Counted from the first letter of the stretch, positions 45,664 through 56,897 are shown. The stretch is 64,000 bases of DNA from Eretmocerus hayati (GCA_029851415.1 CM056742.1:56732454-56796453), one strand, 5' to 3'. Translations and numbers: made by a program. Notes: a model not told the origin generated them from the sequence alone.

Positions 45664-45752
45664 AAGAGGCGCGATGGCGCCTCGCTGGCGAGTATGAAAG
45701 AAAATATTAAAAAAAAAGAAAAATTCGAGCGAGGCGCCGTGCCTCCATATAC
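45664..45752. repeat. Inverted repeat around an A-rich loop
   Basis: The stretch ending ggcgcctcgct (about 45664-45690) is mirrored by agcgaggcgcc (about 45729-45750), with an A-rich spacer. It is a small foldback-like structure of unknown origin. Confidence 0.5.
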
Positions 45753-46062
45753 AACAAACTATGGTTTCCTAACCTCTCCTTTCTTCCTCACATCACTGAT
45801 TCCCTTGATTCAGCTCAGCAAACACCCTTATGCTTCTCAGGAGAGTTCTTACGGATACTAACTAGGCTCCCGTTACATCACCCGACGGATTCAAAGTATT
45901 TTCGGCTTTTTTTCATCACTTCAATTTTGAGGTGTTCATTTTTCTTTCCGTTCGAGTTGCTCCAAAGGATCGAATGCAGCTTCGACTTTTTCCTAAGGAT
46001 TGGAAGCAGTGATTCCGAGCGAGACATCTCGAACATCACATTACAGTGGACGCAGGGACGAA

Positions 46063-46080
46063 AGAGAGAGAGAGAGAGAG
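46063..46080 (+). repeat. (GA)n microsatellite left of the second minus-strand LINE fragment
   Basis: A short gagagagagagagaga tract, followed directly by attgattgattgatt. Confidence 0.8.
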
Positions 46081-46649
46081 ATTGATTGATTGATTCATGA
46101 TTTATTATGCCGTGGTCACGAAGACCGTATGGCAATAAAAGATACACATGGCAGTACATGTCTCAAATTCAAAATATGAAATGCTAAATACAACGAAATA
46201 TAAAATATTAGAATTCGGTCATTTACATATTTCTTAAACTAGAAATCAATATATGTAGCCCAAATGCTCACTGATTTGAAAAAGTAGCGCATATGGTACA
46301 CAAATCATACATATCAAACACATTAACGAATAGCATACACGCAATCGAATCGTGTGACTCCCTTCTCATACAGAAATGCAGAAATTGCATCTTTCAATGC
46401 TTCTACTGGTACGAGCAGACGAATATCGACAGGAACAGATTCCCACATTTTGATCGCTGACCGGGAAAATGAATTTCCATACGTGGTGGTACGAGCCAAG
46501 GGAATTACTACTCTGGAAGAATTCATTCTTTGTGAACGTCGGACCTCGTCATCAAGTGACCTGGATGAATCATTTAAATATAGGGGAGTGTTGGTCGAAA
46601 AAATCTCATATGACTGCACACATAAAAAGTATTGCCGCCGACGGAATAA

Positions 46650-46650
<1 letters not shown>
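46080..46650 (-). pseudogene. CR1/jockey-like LINE 3' fragment, minus strand
   Basis: A 98-codon frame (46619-46323) ends with the block RTTTYGNSFSRSAIKMWESV, typical of the C-terminus of jockey/CR1-type RTs. It is followed by a 3' UTR that finishes in tandem (AATC) repeats on the sense strand. The fragment is 5'-truncated and lies between two (GA)n tracts, like the one at 34519-36784. Confidence 0.6.

Positions 46651-46702
<52 letters not shown>
46651..46702 (+). repeat. (GA)n microsatellite at the 5' end of LINE copy 4
   Basis: A pure (GA) tract of about 26 units, bounded left by the minus-strand LINE fragment and right by the truncated start of LINE copy 4. Confidence 0.9.
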
Positions 46703-46704
<2 letters not shown>

Positions 46705-47440
46705 CAAGAAGAGGACGACCCCAGCATGTCAGTCATGCGGGGACGAATGGGATGACGCCGAACATGCCCTGTTCAAGTGCAGCGACACCCGGAGAGAGCG
46801 CGCCGAGCTGGATGAATGGCTGGGTGCTCAACTAACACCTGAGAATCTCGTCCCGTACTTACTCCGCAACCAGGAGACATGGGATAGACTCACCGGATAC
46901 ATCAAGCTGGTGATGACCCACAAAGAGGAGAAAGAGAGGGAAGTAAGGCGCCTCGAAACAGGCGAATTACAGTGACTCTGCCGATTGAAACAGAAGAGGC
47001 CCAAATGATTCCAGGAGGAATCTGATGCACTGAAGAGGGAAGAAAGAAGAAAGAAGAGAGAAGAAAGAAGAAAGAGAGGGAACAATGAAGAGTGAAGATA
47101 GAAGATGCCGACAAGTGGCCGAAGAGAGAAGATGGAGAAGAGGAACGCTCGCAATCGAGCGCGAGACATGCCGCTCATCCTGAAGTAATGCTCACGCGGT
47201 TCCGGGATAAGATGGTAGATGCAGGTGGATCTCCTTCTTGATTGCCCGATGCCCTAGGTATCGGACTTCGAGGGGAGAGGGATATTACACGGCCGGGCCC
47301 ACCTCTCGGTGGGCCCCACCCAAACCCGTGTCCCGCTGGTATGGCCTGCGTGGGCTATGCGTAGTCCGCGTAAGCTGAACCAGTCCGGTGTCTGGGGACG
47401 GATCCGAGGGATCCTGAGGCAGATTTTGCCCTCTAACCAC

Positions 47441-47475
<35 letters not shown>
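46703..47475 (+). pseudogene. R1-clade LINE copy 4, 5'-truncated (C-terminal zinc region, 3' UTR, A32)
   Basis: It begins at ttcaagaagaggacgacc, equivalent to 33717 in copy 2, and is very similar to it throughout. The zinc region is intact here (CQSCGDEWDDAEHALFKC), showing Trp where copy 2 has a stop. The 3' UTR hairpin is at 47295-47316. The A-tail (47444-47475) passes directly into (GA)n. The close match suggests a recent insertion. Confidence 0.88.
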
Positions 47476-47478
<3 letters not shown>

Positions 47479-47489
47479 AGAGAGAGAGA
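47476..47489 (+). repeat. (GA)7 between LINE copies 4 and 5
   Basis: Seven GA units separate the A-tail of copy 4 from the truncated start of copy 5 (acatgga...). Confidence 0.85.
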
Positions 47490-48042
47490 CATGGAATATA
47501 GTCACTGGATACATCAAACTGGTGATAACCCGTAAGGAGGAGAAAGAAAGGGAAGTGAGGCGCCTCGAAGCAGGCGGATCACAGTGAGTCTGCTGAATTA
47601 AACAGAAGAGGTCCAAATTATTCCAGGAGGAATATGATGAACTGAAGAGGGAAGAAAGAAGGAAGAAGGAAGAAGAAGGAAGAAAGAAGAGAGAAGAGAG
47701 AAGATCGAAGATCGAAGAATGAAGAGTAGGAAAAGATCGAAGAAGGAGCAACACCTGCGAGTCGTGGGAAAAGAGAGTCGCTCGATCCTGAGCGCGATAT
47801 GCCTCCCACCCTGAAGTAATGCTAACGCGGTTCCGGGGTGGGTTGGTTAGATAGTGGTTAGCTGCCCCCAGTCCTGCAGTGATGGCTTACCAACACTGTA
47901 AGGCTGAGAGCAGAAGGTTTTAGCCCCCAGGGCACACGGGCGCTGGATTCATGCTCATCCGATTCACCGGGTGGGCAAAATGAAATTGCTCATGGTCTCA
48001 GGATTTTCCTTATATTCCACTTTGAAGAAAAAAAGAAAAAAA
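47490..48042 (+). pseudogene. R1-clade LINE copy 5, 5'-truncated, different 3' UTR
   Basis: It begins at the equivalent of 33891 in copy 2 (acatgggatag) and contains only the last codons of ORF2 and a 3' UTR. From about 47838 the 3' UTR is unlike that of copies 2 and 4, so this is a distinct subfamily. It ends in an A-rich tail (about 48025-48044) followed by (GA)n. Confidence 0.75.
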
Positions 48043-48058
48043 AAGAGAGAGCGAGAGT
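48043..48058 (+). repeat. (GA)n between LINE copies 5 and 6
   Basis: The tract agagagagcgagag lies between the A-rich tail of copy 5 and the truncated start of copy 6. Confidence 0.8.
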
Positions 48059-51000
48059 ACCGCCTCGGAAACGTGGATTCTCTCGATCCACATTCGATCA
48101 CTGGAGGACCGCCGTTATCCAGATCATGAATCCTGCGATCCGTGAGACTGGACCAGCTGTTAGTGGCCGCGAATTCGCTGGAAAGACCATAGGGGGCACA
48201 GCAGTCTACAGTTGTTACTATTCGCCGTCGCTCAAGACGCACGAATTCGAAGACGAGCTCCATGACCTAGAAGAAGATTTCAGGCGATGGAGGGGGGGGC
48301 TGTTATAATCGCGAAGGACTTGAACTCCGAGAAACCGACTTGAAGCGGGGGGCCACGCGATAGACGGGGGGTAATACCCGCCGATGCCATGGAGGTATTA
48401 GGATGAGTGCTCGCGACCGAGACGGGGGTTATCACCTATCACCGGCACGACACTCGCTCCCGGGAGGGAGGTTCGTCATCGGTCCTCAACCTGACGTTCA
48501 TGAGCCCGTCGCTCATAGGCCGTATGACATCGTGGGAGGTCCTGGACACGGAAACATTGAGCGACCATCGATATATTCGGTTTTGGCTTAGGACTGACAG
48601 ACAGAGACAGACGACACGCAGATCGTGACCGACGGGGTGGCAGGTACGCAAGCTGGATGAGAGAAAATTCCGGGAATCGATAGAAACAGCCGAAGTTCTC
48701 CCGATGTACCGCACCACGGACGAGGCTATGAATAGGGTGACGACCACCATCACAAGAGCTTGTGACGCATCGATGCCTCGCAAGACAACATCATGCTTTT
48801 GGAGGAAACCAGAGTACTGGATCACCGACGAGATAAAAGCTCTACGAAGAACGAGCAATGAGAAAAGGAGAACCACGTGGCGATCAAGGAAACTGAAACG
48901 ACCATCACTGGCGGAAGTTGACAGGGCGTACAGAGAAGCGAAGGAGGCTGTCGTTCTACCCATTTGGAGGAGCAAAGAAAAGTCCTGGGATGAATTGTGC
49001 GACATGGTCAATGGAGACCCGTGGGGTACGCCATACCGAGTGGTTATGTTCAAGGTCCCACCCCGGAGGGGCAACCCAGCTCCGACCTATGCAGCTACCT
49101 TGCGCAGCATCGTGAAAGACCGCTTCCCAACAGGAGAACCTAGAGTTCCATTCCCTCCGGAGAGCGGCGACCCCATCCCGCTCTTCACTTTGCAAGAGCT
49201 ACCCATAGTGGCGAAGATGCTGCCAAACGGCAAGGCCCTGTCTTGGATGGCTTTCCAAACGAGGCTCTGAAACTGGTCTTCAAATACGAGACAGACTTAC
49301 TCTTCGACCTCTTGAACATCTGTCTGAGCGCGGAAACTTTCCCAGACGAATGGAAACGCCAGGAGCTGGTCCTGATACCCAAAGGTCAAGGAGGTCGACG
49401 CCCTCTCAGCATGCTCGACAATATCGAGAAAATGTATGGGAGGATGGTGCTGAACAGGGTAGAGAAAGCCTACGAAGAGGGTGGCGGGCTATCACCAATG
49501 CAGTTCGGGTTCCGGAAGAGACGAAGCACTGTGCATGCGATCGAGGAGGTACAAGAACGGGTCCACGCATCGGTGGGGAACCTATACCAAGGAAGAGAAG
49601 GATTCTGTGCCATAGTTGCGTTGGACATAAAGAACGCGTTCAACTGCGCGAGCTGGGAACGAGTCTATCAATCCCAAGCAGGTAAAGTGCCACCCTATCT
49701 ACTAACCGGCACGATTGACTATCTGCGGAACAGTACTCTCGTGTACGACACCGACGAGGGACAAGAGAACCGGAAACTGTCTGTCGGAATTGGACAGGGA
49801 TCGGTTTCCGGGCCATTCAACTGGAACACCCAGTACGACAGTTTACTGTCTATCAAACTGCCAGAAGGAGTGATAATTGTGGCTTCTGCGGACGACGTGG
49901 GACTCATAGTCTGGGCGACAACGAGGAACTTGTGGGTAGACGCGCAAACGAGTAGCTGGCCCGAGTCTACGAGTGAATGATCAGCAGGCTCCTGGAGCTT
50001 GCTGTCAAGAAGTGCGAAGCAATCGTGGTCACAAGACGCGGGAAGTTTGAGTTACCTCGTTTTCACATCAACGGGCAAGAGATCCCCCGCAAAACAGAGC
50101 TGAAATACATCGGTGTATGGCTTGACGACAAGTGGTCGTCCAAGAAGCACATCCAGGAGGCCACCCAGAAGGAGAGCCGGATCGGTGCGGCACTTCAGCG
50201 GCTGATGCTGAATATCGGGGGACCCAAGGGAAAGAGGCGCGCATTTCTCAACACCGTCAGCACCTCTATCATGCTCTACGGTGCACCCGTTTGGGGAAAG
50301 AGAATAGAGAAGACCATCATCGAGAAGAGGATGGGGCCTGTTCACCGGAGAGCGGCCCTGAGGAGTATCCGTGCCTACCGCACCGTGTCAGGAGATGCGG
50401 GTTACGTATTGGCGAGTACTCCGCCCATCCACTTGCTCGTCGCGGAGCGAGTGAGGATCTGGGACCGCCAGAGAGTGATCGGAGCCGAACGAGTGCTGAC
50501 TCCGACAATGAAGGAGATCATCCACGACAACGAGAAGGAGACCACCCTCGAACAGTGGCAAACTGAGTGGGTTTCACCATTCGCGAATGGCAGATGGACG
50601 CACCGGTTGATCCGTGACGTAGCCAAGTAGGCGGACCCACGAAGAGATGGACTACTGGATGACGCAGGCACTGAGTGATCACGGTTGGTTCGGTGCCCAC
50701 CTGACCCGGTTCAAGAGGAGGACATCCCCAGCATGTCAACCATGCGGGGACAACTGAGATGACGCTAAACACGCCATGTTCACGTGCAACGACACCCGGA
50801 GGGAGCGCGCCGAGTTGGATTAATGAATGGGTGCTCAACTAACACCTGAAAACCTCGCCCCGTATTTGCTCCGCAACTAGGAGACATGGGATAGAGTCAT
50901 CGGATACATTAAGCTGGTGATGAACCGTAAGGAGGAGAAAGAAAGGGAAGTGAGGCACCCCGAAGCAAGCAGAATACAGTGAGTCTGCCGATTCAAACAG

Positions 51001-51268
51001 AAGAGGTCCAAATTGTTCGAGGAGGAACATGATGCTTTGAAGAGGGAAGAGAGGGGGAAGAAGAGAGAAAATCGAAGAAAGAAGGATAAAGAGCAGTGAG
51101 AAGACCAAGGAAGGAGGAACAAGACCTGCGAGTCCTGGAGAGAGAGCCGCTCCATCTAGAGCGCGAGACGCCGCCGGTCCTGATGTTATGCTCACGCGGT
51201 CCCGGGGCCGGATTGGTACGTTCGGTGGATCTCTTCCTTCTCCATTCACCGATGCCAACGGAGAAGAA
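48059..51268 (+). pseudogene. R1-clade LINE copy 6, 5'-truncated (endonuclease, RT, 3' UTR)
   Basis: It begins at accgcctcgg, equivalent to about 31067 in copy 2. The longest open parts are 48704-49270, 49243-49980 and 49977-50630. RT motifs IALDIKNAFNCASW-like and the QFGFRKRRSTVHAIEEV block are present; the palm reads VASADDVGLIV, with Ser in place of Phe. A frameshift near 49240 and stops near 48343, 48402, 48628 and 50628 disable it. The 3' UTR (from about 50985) ends near gaagaaagag at 51268, where the 72-bp satellite starts; no A-tail or GA tract is seen at this end. Confidence 0.85.
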
Positions 51269-53370
51269 AGAGCATGGGACTATCACCCGCGTCTACCTGT
51301 CTACCCATTCGCCACCCGTAAGACTCGACTTAGCCAGCTTCGTATAAGGGGGATCACCCGTGTCCACCCGTTTACCCGTTCATCAACCGTGTGACTCGAT
51401 ATCGGCCTCCGAGCATGAAGGTAATCACCCGTATCTCCCCGTATTTCCGTTCACCACCCGTGAGACTCGATTTCGGCCTCTAGAGCATGGGACTGATCAC
51501 CAGTGTCCACCCGTCTACCCGTTCACCAACCGTTGGACCCGATTTCGGCAAGCTTACCATGAGAATGATCACCAGTGACCACCCGTCTACACGTTCACCA
51601 CCAGTTTACCTCTACTTTGGTCGGATGTGCACTAGCGTAATCACCCGTGTCCACCCGTCTACCCGATCACCACCCGTGTGTTGCCATCTCGGCCTCTCGA
51701 GCATGAAGGTGATCACCCGTATCTCCTCGTATTCCTGTTCACCACCCGTGAGGCTCGATTCCAGCCTCTAGAGCATGGGACTGGTAACCCGTGTCTACCC
51801 GTCCACCCGTTCACCACCCGTAAGACTCGACTCAGCCAGCTTAATATGAGAAGGATCACCCGTGTCCACCCGTCTTCCCGTTCACTACCCTTTCGACTCG
51901 ATTTCGGCAAGCTTACCATAAGAGTGATCACCCGTGACCACCCGTCTACCCGTTCACCACCCGCGTCAGTTGATATCAGCCTCTGGAGCATGAAAATGAT
52001 CACCCACATCTCCCCGTATCCCCATGCACTACCCGTAAAACTCGACTAAGCAAGCTTACTATGAGAGAGATCAACCGTATCTACCCATCTTCCCATTCAC
52101 CACAGGTGAAACTTGATTTAGCTTCATGAATATGAAATTGATCACCCGTGTTTTTCCGTATCCCCTCACATGACCCGTGTGACTCGACTTCGGCTTACCC
52201 TGAGGGGGATCACCCGTGTCTGCCCGTCTACCGGTTGACCACTCGTAAGACTCGATTTCGGCATCTTGAGGAGAAGGAGATCACAAGGTGGTTACCCGTA
52301 TCTCCCCGTATCCCCTCACATGACCCGTGTGACTCGATTTCGGCCTCTGAAGCATGAAGGTAATCACCCGTATCTTCCCGTATTCCCGTGCACTACCCGT
52401 GAGACTCGACTTAGCCAGCTAACCATGAGAGGGATCACCCGTATCTAACCGTCTTCCCATTCACCACCCGTGAAACTCGGTTTCGGCCTAATGAGCATGG
52501 GACTGATCACCCGTGTCCACCCGTCTTCCCGTTCACCACCCGTTAGACTCGAGTCCGACCTCCGAGCATGAAGGTGATCACCCATATCTCCCCATAATCC
52601 CGTGCACTACCCGTAAAACTCGACTAAGCCAGCTTACTATGAAAGAGATCAACCGTATCTACCCAACTTCCCATTTACCACCCGTAAAACTTGATTTAGC
52701 TTCATGAACATGAAACTGATCACCCGTGTTTTCCCGTATCCCCTCACATGACCCGTGTGACTCGACTTCGGCCAGCTTACCCTGAGGGGGATCACCCGTG
52801 TCTGCCCGTCTACCCGTTGACCACTCGTAAGACTCGATTTCGGCCTCGTGAGGAGAAGGAGATCACAAGGTGATTACCCGTATCTCCCCGTATCCCCTCA
52901 CATGACCCGTGTGACTCGATTTCGGCCTCTGGAGCATGAAGGTGATCACCCGTATCTTCCCGTATTCCCGTGCACTACCCGTGAGACTCGACTTAGCCAG
53001 CTAACCATGAGAGGGATCACCCGTATCTAACCGTCTTCCCATGCACCACCCGTGAAACTCGGTTTCGGCCGTATGAGCATGGGACTGCGATCACCCGTGT
53101 CCACCCGTCTTCCCGTTCACCACCCGTTAGACTCGAGTCCGACCTCCGAGCATGAAGGTGATCACCCGTATCTCTCCGTAATCCCGTGCACTACCCGTAA
53201 AACTCGACTAAGCCAGCTTACTATGAGAGAGATCAACCGTATCTACCCATCTTCCCGTTCACCACCCGTAAAACTTGATTTAGCCTCATGAACATGAAAC
53301 TGATCACCCGTGTCTACCCGTCTCCCCGTTCACCACCCGTGAAACTCTACTTTGGTCTGATGTGCATTAG
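51269..53370 (+). repeat. 72-bp satellite array, about 28 copies
   Basis: The unit pattern is gatcacccgtgtccacccgt, then ctacccgttcaccacccgt, then gactcgatttcggcctc with gagcatgaaggt. The gatcaccc landmark returns every 71-73 bases from about 51283 to 53300. Because 72 is a multiple of three, long 24-residue-periodic open frames appear in several frames. No gene is implied. Confidence 0.92.
52020..53300 (+). repeat. Higher-order repeat of about 582 bp within the satellite
   Basis: Eight 72-bp units form a longer unit: the variant aggagaaggagatcacaagg occurs at 52269 and again at 52851 (582 apart), and atgaragagatcaaccgtat near 52061, 52639 and 53223. Neighbouring 72-bp units differ more from each other than units one higher-order period apart. 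Confidence 0.85.
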
Positions 53371-54119
53371 CGTTGTGATAGAGTGCTGAGCCTACTCAAA
53401 TATTGGATATATTCTACACTCATATCACTTGCATCTTATTCCGGATAGGATGAGGTATCATCGGGATTCATAGTTCATAGCTATATTCATGTCTAAGAAA
53501 TGACTTGAGTCGAGACTCAAGATGCATTATTTTCTGTGGTCCACTTCTCCGTGGACTTCGATTGTTTATTACTGATGGAACCGAATAAATAAAGATTCAA
53601 TACAAAAGATATACAACATTACGCATTCCACCATACGCGTGTTTTGACGATGAAGTTATCGCAAAATGATTCTAAGTTGAGAGACGCGTGAGAGAGCTAT
53701 CACGCGGGATAAAGAGAGAGAGACTAAGCGTGTACCGAATATATCACGCGTCATTGTCGAAATTTTGGTGCTTCCATACGCGTTCCAAAATCATGAACGC
53801 TAGTGAATCTTCGGTCATACTTAATAAATTTGATTTGCGATAAAACTGAAATTTTTCAATGTACCTAATTGATTCTCAATATTTCTCGGGAAAATAGTTC
53901 TCGTATCTTTGAATTCGCGACTCACCTCTCTAATTGGGTTTGCTTACAAATGAGAAGAAGACGACATTTCAAACTCTACGCCGTTTCCTCATTCAAAGAA
54001 TTCACTTGTCAATTCATTCTGATTTTTGTACCATTGTCACCAATCTCCACACATCCGGATGCTCAATATATTTCGCAAACATCTTTCGTTCTATACCTCT
54101 TCCATCATTTACTGGGTTT
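53371..54119. other. No gene recognised
   Basis: AT-rich sequence with several acgcgt motifs. No domain seen. Confidence 0.45.
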
Positions 54120-54690
54120 ATGATTCGAATTATTCTGGGATTTGGTCTAATTACTCATCGATTCGATAACTTGTGTACTATCTTCCGACGTCTCTCCTAG
54201 AAATCTAATGGAACGCAATTAAGCTGCTTGGTCCTAGAATGTTCTAAGAAATACATCTAGCACAACAAAATCATTCTCCTCGCGGGAACGACTGAAATCG
54301 CAAGCCTACGAGAATTATTACGCTATTGAGATGAGTGCCATTGGAATGATTCATTTATATATAAGTCTCCCTATGGGAACGAAACTTCAATTCCTGATCT
54401 ATGCCATTTTCTTAAAAAAAACTTTTTATTCACCAACTCGTTTTGAAATTTGAATAATCCTCATTGATCAAGATCTTGACTGCTCTAATTCTTCACGTAT
54501 CCTCACTTTCAATCAGTTCCCCGAATGTTTTTAATTCTGCTTCTCACTCTCATAAATTCATCTATTTGTACATTTTGGGATCTAGCCTTCTTATTCTTCC
54601 ACCTAATATCGATTGTACTTTCTTCTGACGTCTCTTTTCTAGGAATCTAATGGAACGCAAACAACCTTGCTTGATCCTAGCATCTCCCTA
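54120..54690 (+). repeat. Direct repeat of ~125 bp, offset ~446 bp
   Basis: The stretch 54140-54245 (ttccgacgtctctcctag, aatctaatggaacgcaa) recurs at 54580-54690 (ttctgacgtctcttttctag, aatctaatggaacgcaa). A related short block (catctagcacaaca, cgcgggaac) at 54250-54300 also recurs at 60490-60545, outside the Helitron remnant. Confidence 0.65.
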
Positions 54691-54724
54691 TATTATATAG
54701 TTGAAATGAAAACTTTTGAGCGAT

Positions 54725-55110
54725 TCCACCGAATTCCTCTGTATTCCACTGAGTGCCACCACGGGCCACCGAGGTCCACCGAGCGCCACCACCTTCCACC
54801 GAATTCGTGCGAATTCCACTGAATTCCACTGACTTCCGCCGAATGCCACTGAACTCATTAGATATTCCACTGAATTCCATCATTCTTCCACTGAATTCCT
54901 CTGTTCTTCCACTTAGATTCCACTCCCTAACATTACCATTTTTCACCCACGTTTTTACGATATTTGACGAAAGTGGCACGTTCTGCCACCTGCGATCCAC
55001 CGAATTCCAATGTGACTCCACCGAACTCTTAATTATGCCACCGTTATTCCACCGAATTCCACCGAATTCCACAGAACTCTACCGACGTCCACTGAATTCA
55101 ATTTTTTTTT
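54725..55110 (+). repeat. Short tandem repeat TTCCACYGAA (about 10 bp)
   Basis: Many diverged units of ttccaccgaa and ttccactgaa in two clusters, about 54725-54920 and 55000-55100, separated by unique sequence. Open frames on both strands here are repeat artefacts. Confidence 0.85.
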
Positions 55111-55135
55111 TTCGAATCCACCTCATCCTATTTTT

Positions 55136-55530
55136 CTGTACTATTTCATTTTCAAAACAAAGTCTTTCAATGGTATTGCAACAAGAAGAATATATTCTCT
55201 CAACCATGAACGGAAAACAATATGTATCAAACAAAACAATTTTTTCAAAACTTGTAAAACTTGTGATCCATCTGTACTATTTCATTTTCAAAAAAAGAAT
55301 AGTCTTTCAATGTTATTGCAATTAGAAGAATATATTCTCTCAACCACGAACGGAAAACAATATGTATCAAACAAAACAATTTTTTCAGAACTTGTAAAAA
55401 CATCAAAAATTGGATGAACTATAAAGTGAACTACAAACGGGGAACAATATGTATCAAACAAAACAATTTTTTCAAAACTTGTAAAAACATCAAAATAGTA
55501 TGAACTATAAAGTGAACTACGAATGTGCAT
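55136..55530 (+). repeat. Tandem repeat with units of about 90-140 bp
   Basis: The block ggaaaacaatatgtatcaaa followed by caaaacaattttttca occurs at about 55212, 55350 and 55440, with flanking similarity (ctgtactatttcattttc, caatgatattgcaa-like). About three partial copies. Confidence 0.75.
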
Positions 55531-56070
55531 AAGAAAAATATTGCTTAACAAAAAAGCCATATCAAAAATCAGATCGAGAATGAGCCAGTCTCAATCTCTT
55601 CGATTCAATCTCTTGATATCGAGAGAATCCATCCAATTCATAGAGACAATTTATAAAAAATTTAAAATGAATACAAACTAATAATTTTTGAACCCACTCA
55701 TTCTCCTTTAAATTTCTATGTCTCCATCTCCACCTTCCTATGAATGAAAGTCACATTTTGATAGTCATACTATATGATAAAATGATTCATTTTGATTTAT
55801 GTTACCTTTCTCACAAAAATTTCGTTAGCAACAAGTAACTCCTCCAAAGCCATTGTTCCATCTGGGAATGATTTCATATTACCAACATATCTTACTCGTA
55901 CAACATAGGTCACCCCTTAAAATATCAAGAATCCAATCATAATGAACAAAATTCACCGCAATTCAAGTCAATAGATCGTTGAAATTTACCGTTTTCTTGC
56001 AGATCCCCTATTAATTCTATCTTGTTCCCACGTTCTATTACTGGACAAATGCAAGTTTAAAAATGCACAC

Positions 56071-56098
56071 TGTATATATATATATATATATATATATA
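56071..56098. repeat. (TA)14 microsatellite
   Basis: Uninterrupted ta dinucleotides. Confidence 0.9.
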
Positions 56099-56119
56099 CT
56101 CTTCTTTTCAGTACATATT

Positions 56120-56577
56120 CTACATACTTATCAATCCATTCTTCAATGGTACATCCCGGAAATTGATTGATAATGGTTCAGATAGTTTGCCGAATTCTCC
56201 GCAATTGAACACAGTTGAATAACTTTGCAAACTCAATTTATAAGGGAGATTTCCCTTGGTAAAGTTCTGATTTGATGCCTGTACGGAGCATTCTTCCAGT
56301 AATAGTTTCTGCACATAAATGGATAACATTCATTAATAATCTATATCAATCAGTGAATTATCCATGCATCAATTTGTTCACCACTTACACAATTTAATTT
56401 GAATGATTTTTTGAATTTCTGTATGTTGTCATCATATAAGTTGCACTGCAATTTGATACCACTGTTGTTGTTCAATAATATTTTCATGACTGTGACCTCA
56501 ACATTGTCTTTTTTTCTCGTGAATTGTTCTTCTCCAAGGAATTCATCAACGTAAGCCACTATCGTTCTACAACGCAC
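56120..56577 (-). pseudogene. Possible RPA1-like OB-fold fragments
   Basis: Two minus-strand frames: 56577-56350, with RTIVAYVDEFLGEEQF and NNNSGIKLQCNLYDDNIQKF, and 56329-56120, with CSVQASNQNFTKGNLPYKLS. The second resembles the RPA70 pattern in which an Ala-Asn...Phe block precedes a strand ending Tyr-Glu-Leu; the first resembles an OB fold with a variable acidic loop. RPA-like genes occur beside the helicase in some Helitrons, and this lies downstream of the Helitron helicase on the same strand. I could not connect the frames by consensus splice sites, so the assignment is tentative. Confidence 0.4.
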
Positions 56578-56728
56578 TTTTTTTTTTGTTAATCAACCTA
56601 TACTTATAACTCATTTTATCAATAAACAATCAATCCACGCTCATAGCATGTGAGAGAACAACGTTTATTCATGATAAAAACTCTCTACTCCCTAAAGTTT
56701 GGATAGATCCCATTACTCATCTTTACTC

Positions 56729-56892
56729 ACGTAGTCTTATCACCAATTTTGACTCTATTCATCAGGAATTCAGTAATAGATAGATCAATCGTCTTCATTT
56801 TTTTGGAGAAATTTTTACTCTCTTCTTCCTTCTTGTTTTTGCTCACTGTAGCTGTTAATTTTGTTACCGAAAAATTGAAATTCATTGTCATG
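56729..56892 (-). other. Small open frame ending at a candidate splice donor
   Basis: Minus-strand frame of about 54 codons, Lys- and Thr-rich (TKLTATVSKNKKEESKNF), ending at ACTAC followed by GTGAGTA, a good donor consensus. It may be an exon of the RPA-like gene to its left, but the phase with the next candidate exon does not match the nearest AG. Confidence 0.25.
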
Positions 56893-56897
56893 TTCAA

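Noticed and set aside
51269..53370. CRISPR-like array
   Set aside because: The 72-bp units are contiguous and diverge throughout; there are no unique spacers, and the setting is eukaryotic.
54677..55072. 131-codon minus-strand frame rich in Ser, Gly and Glu
   Set aside because: It is the translation of the TTCCACYGAA array.
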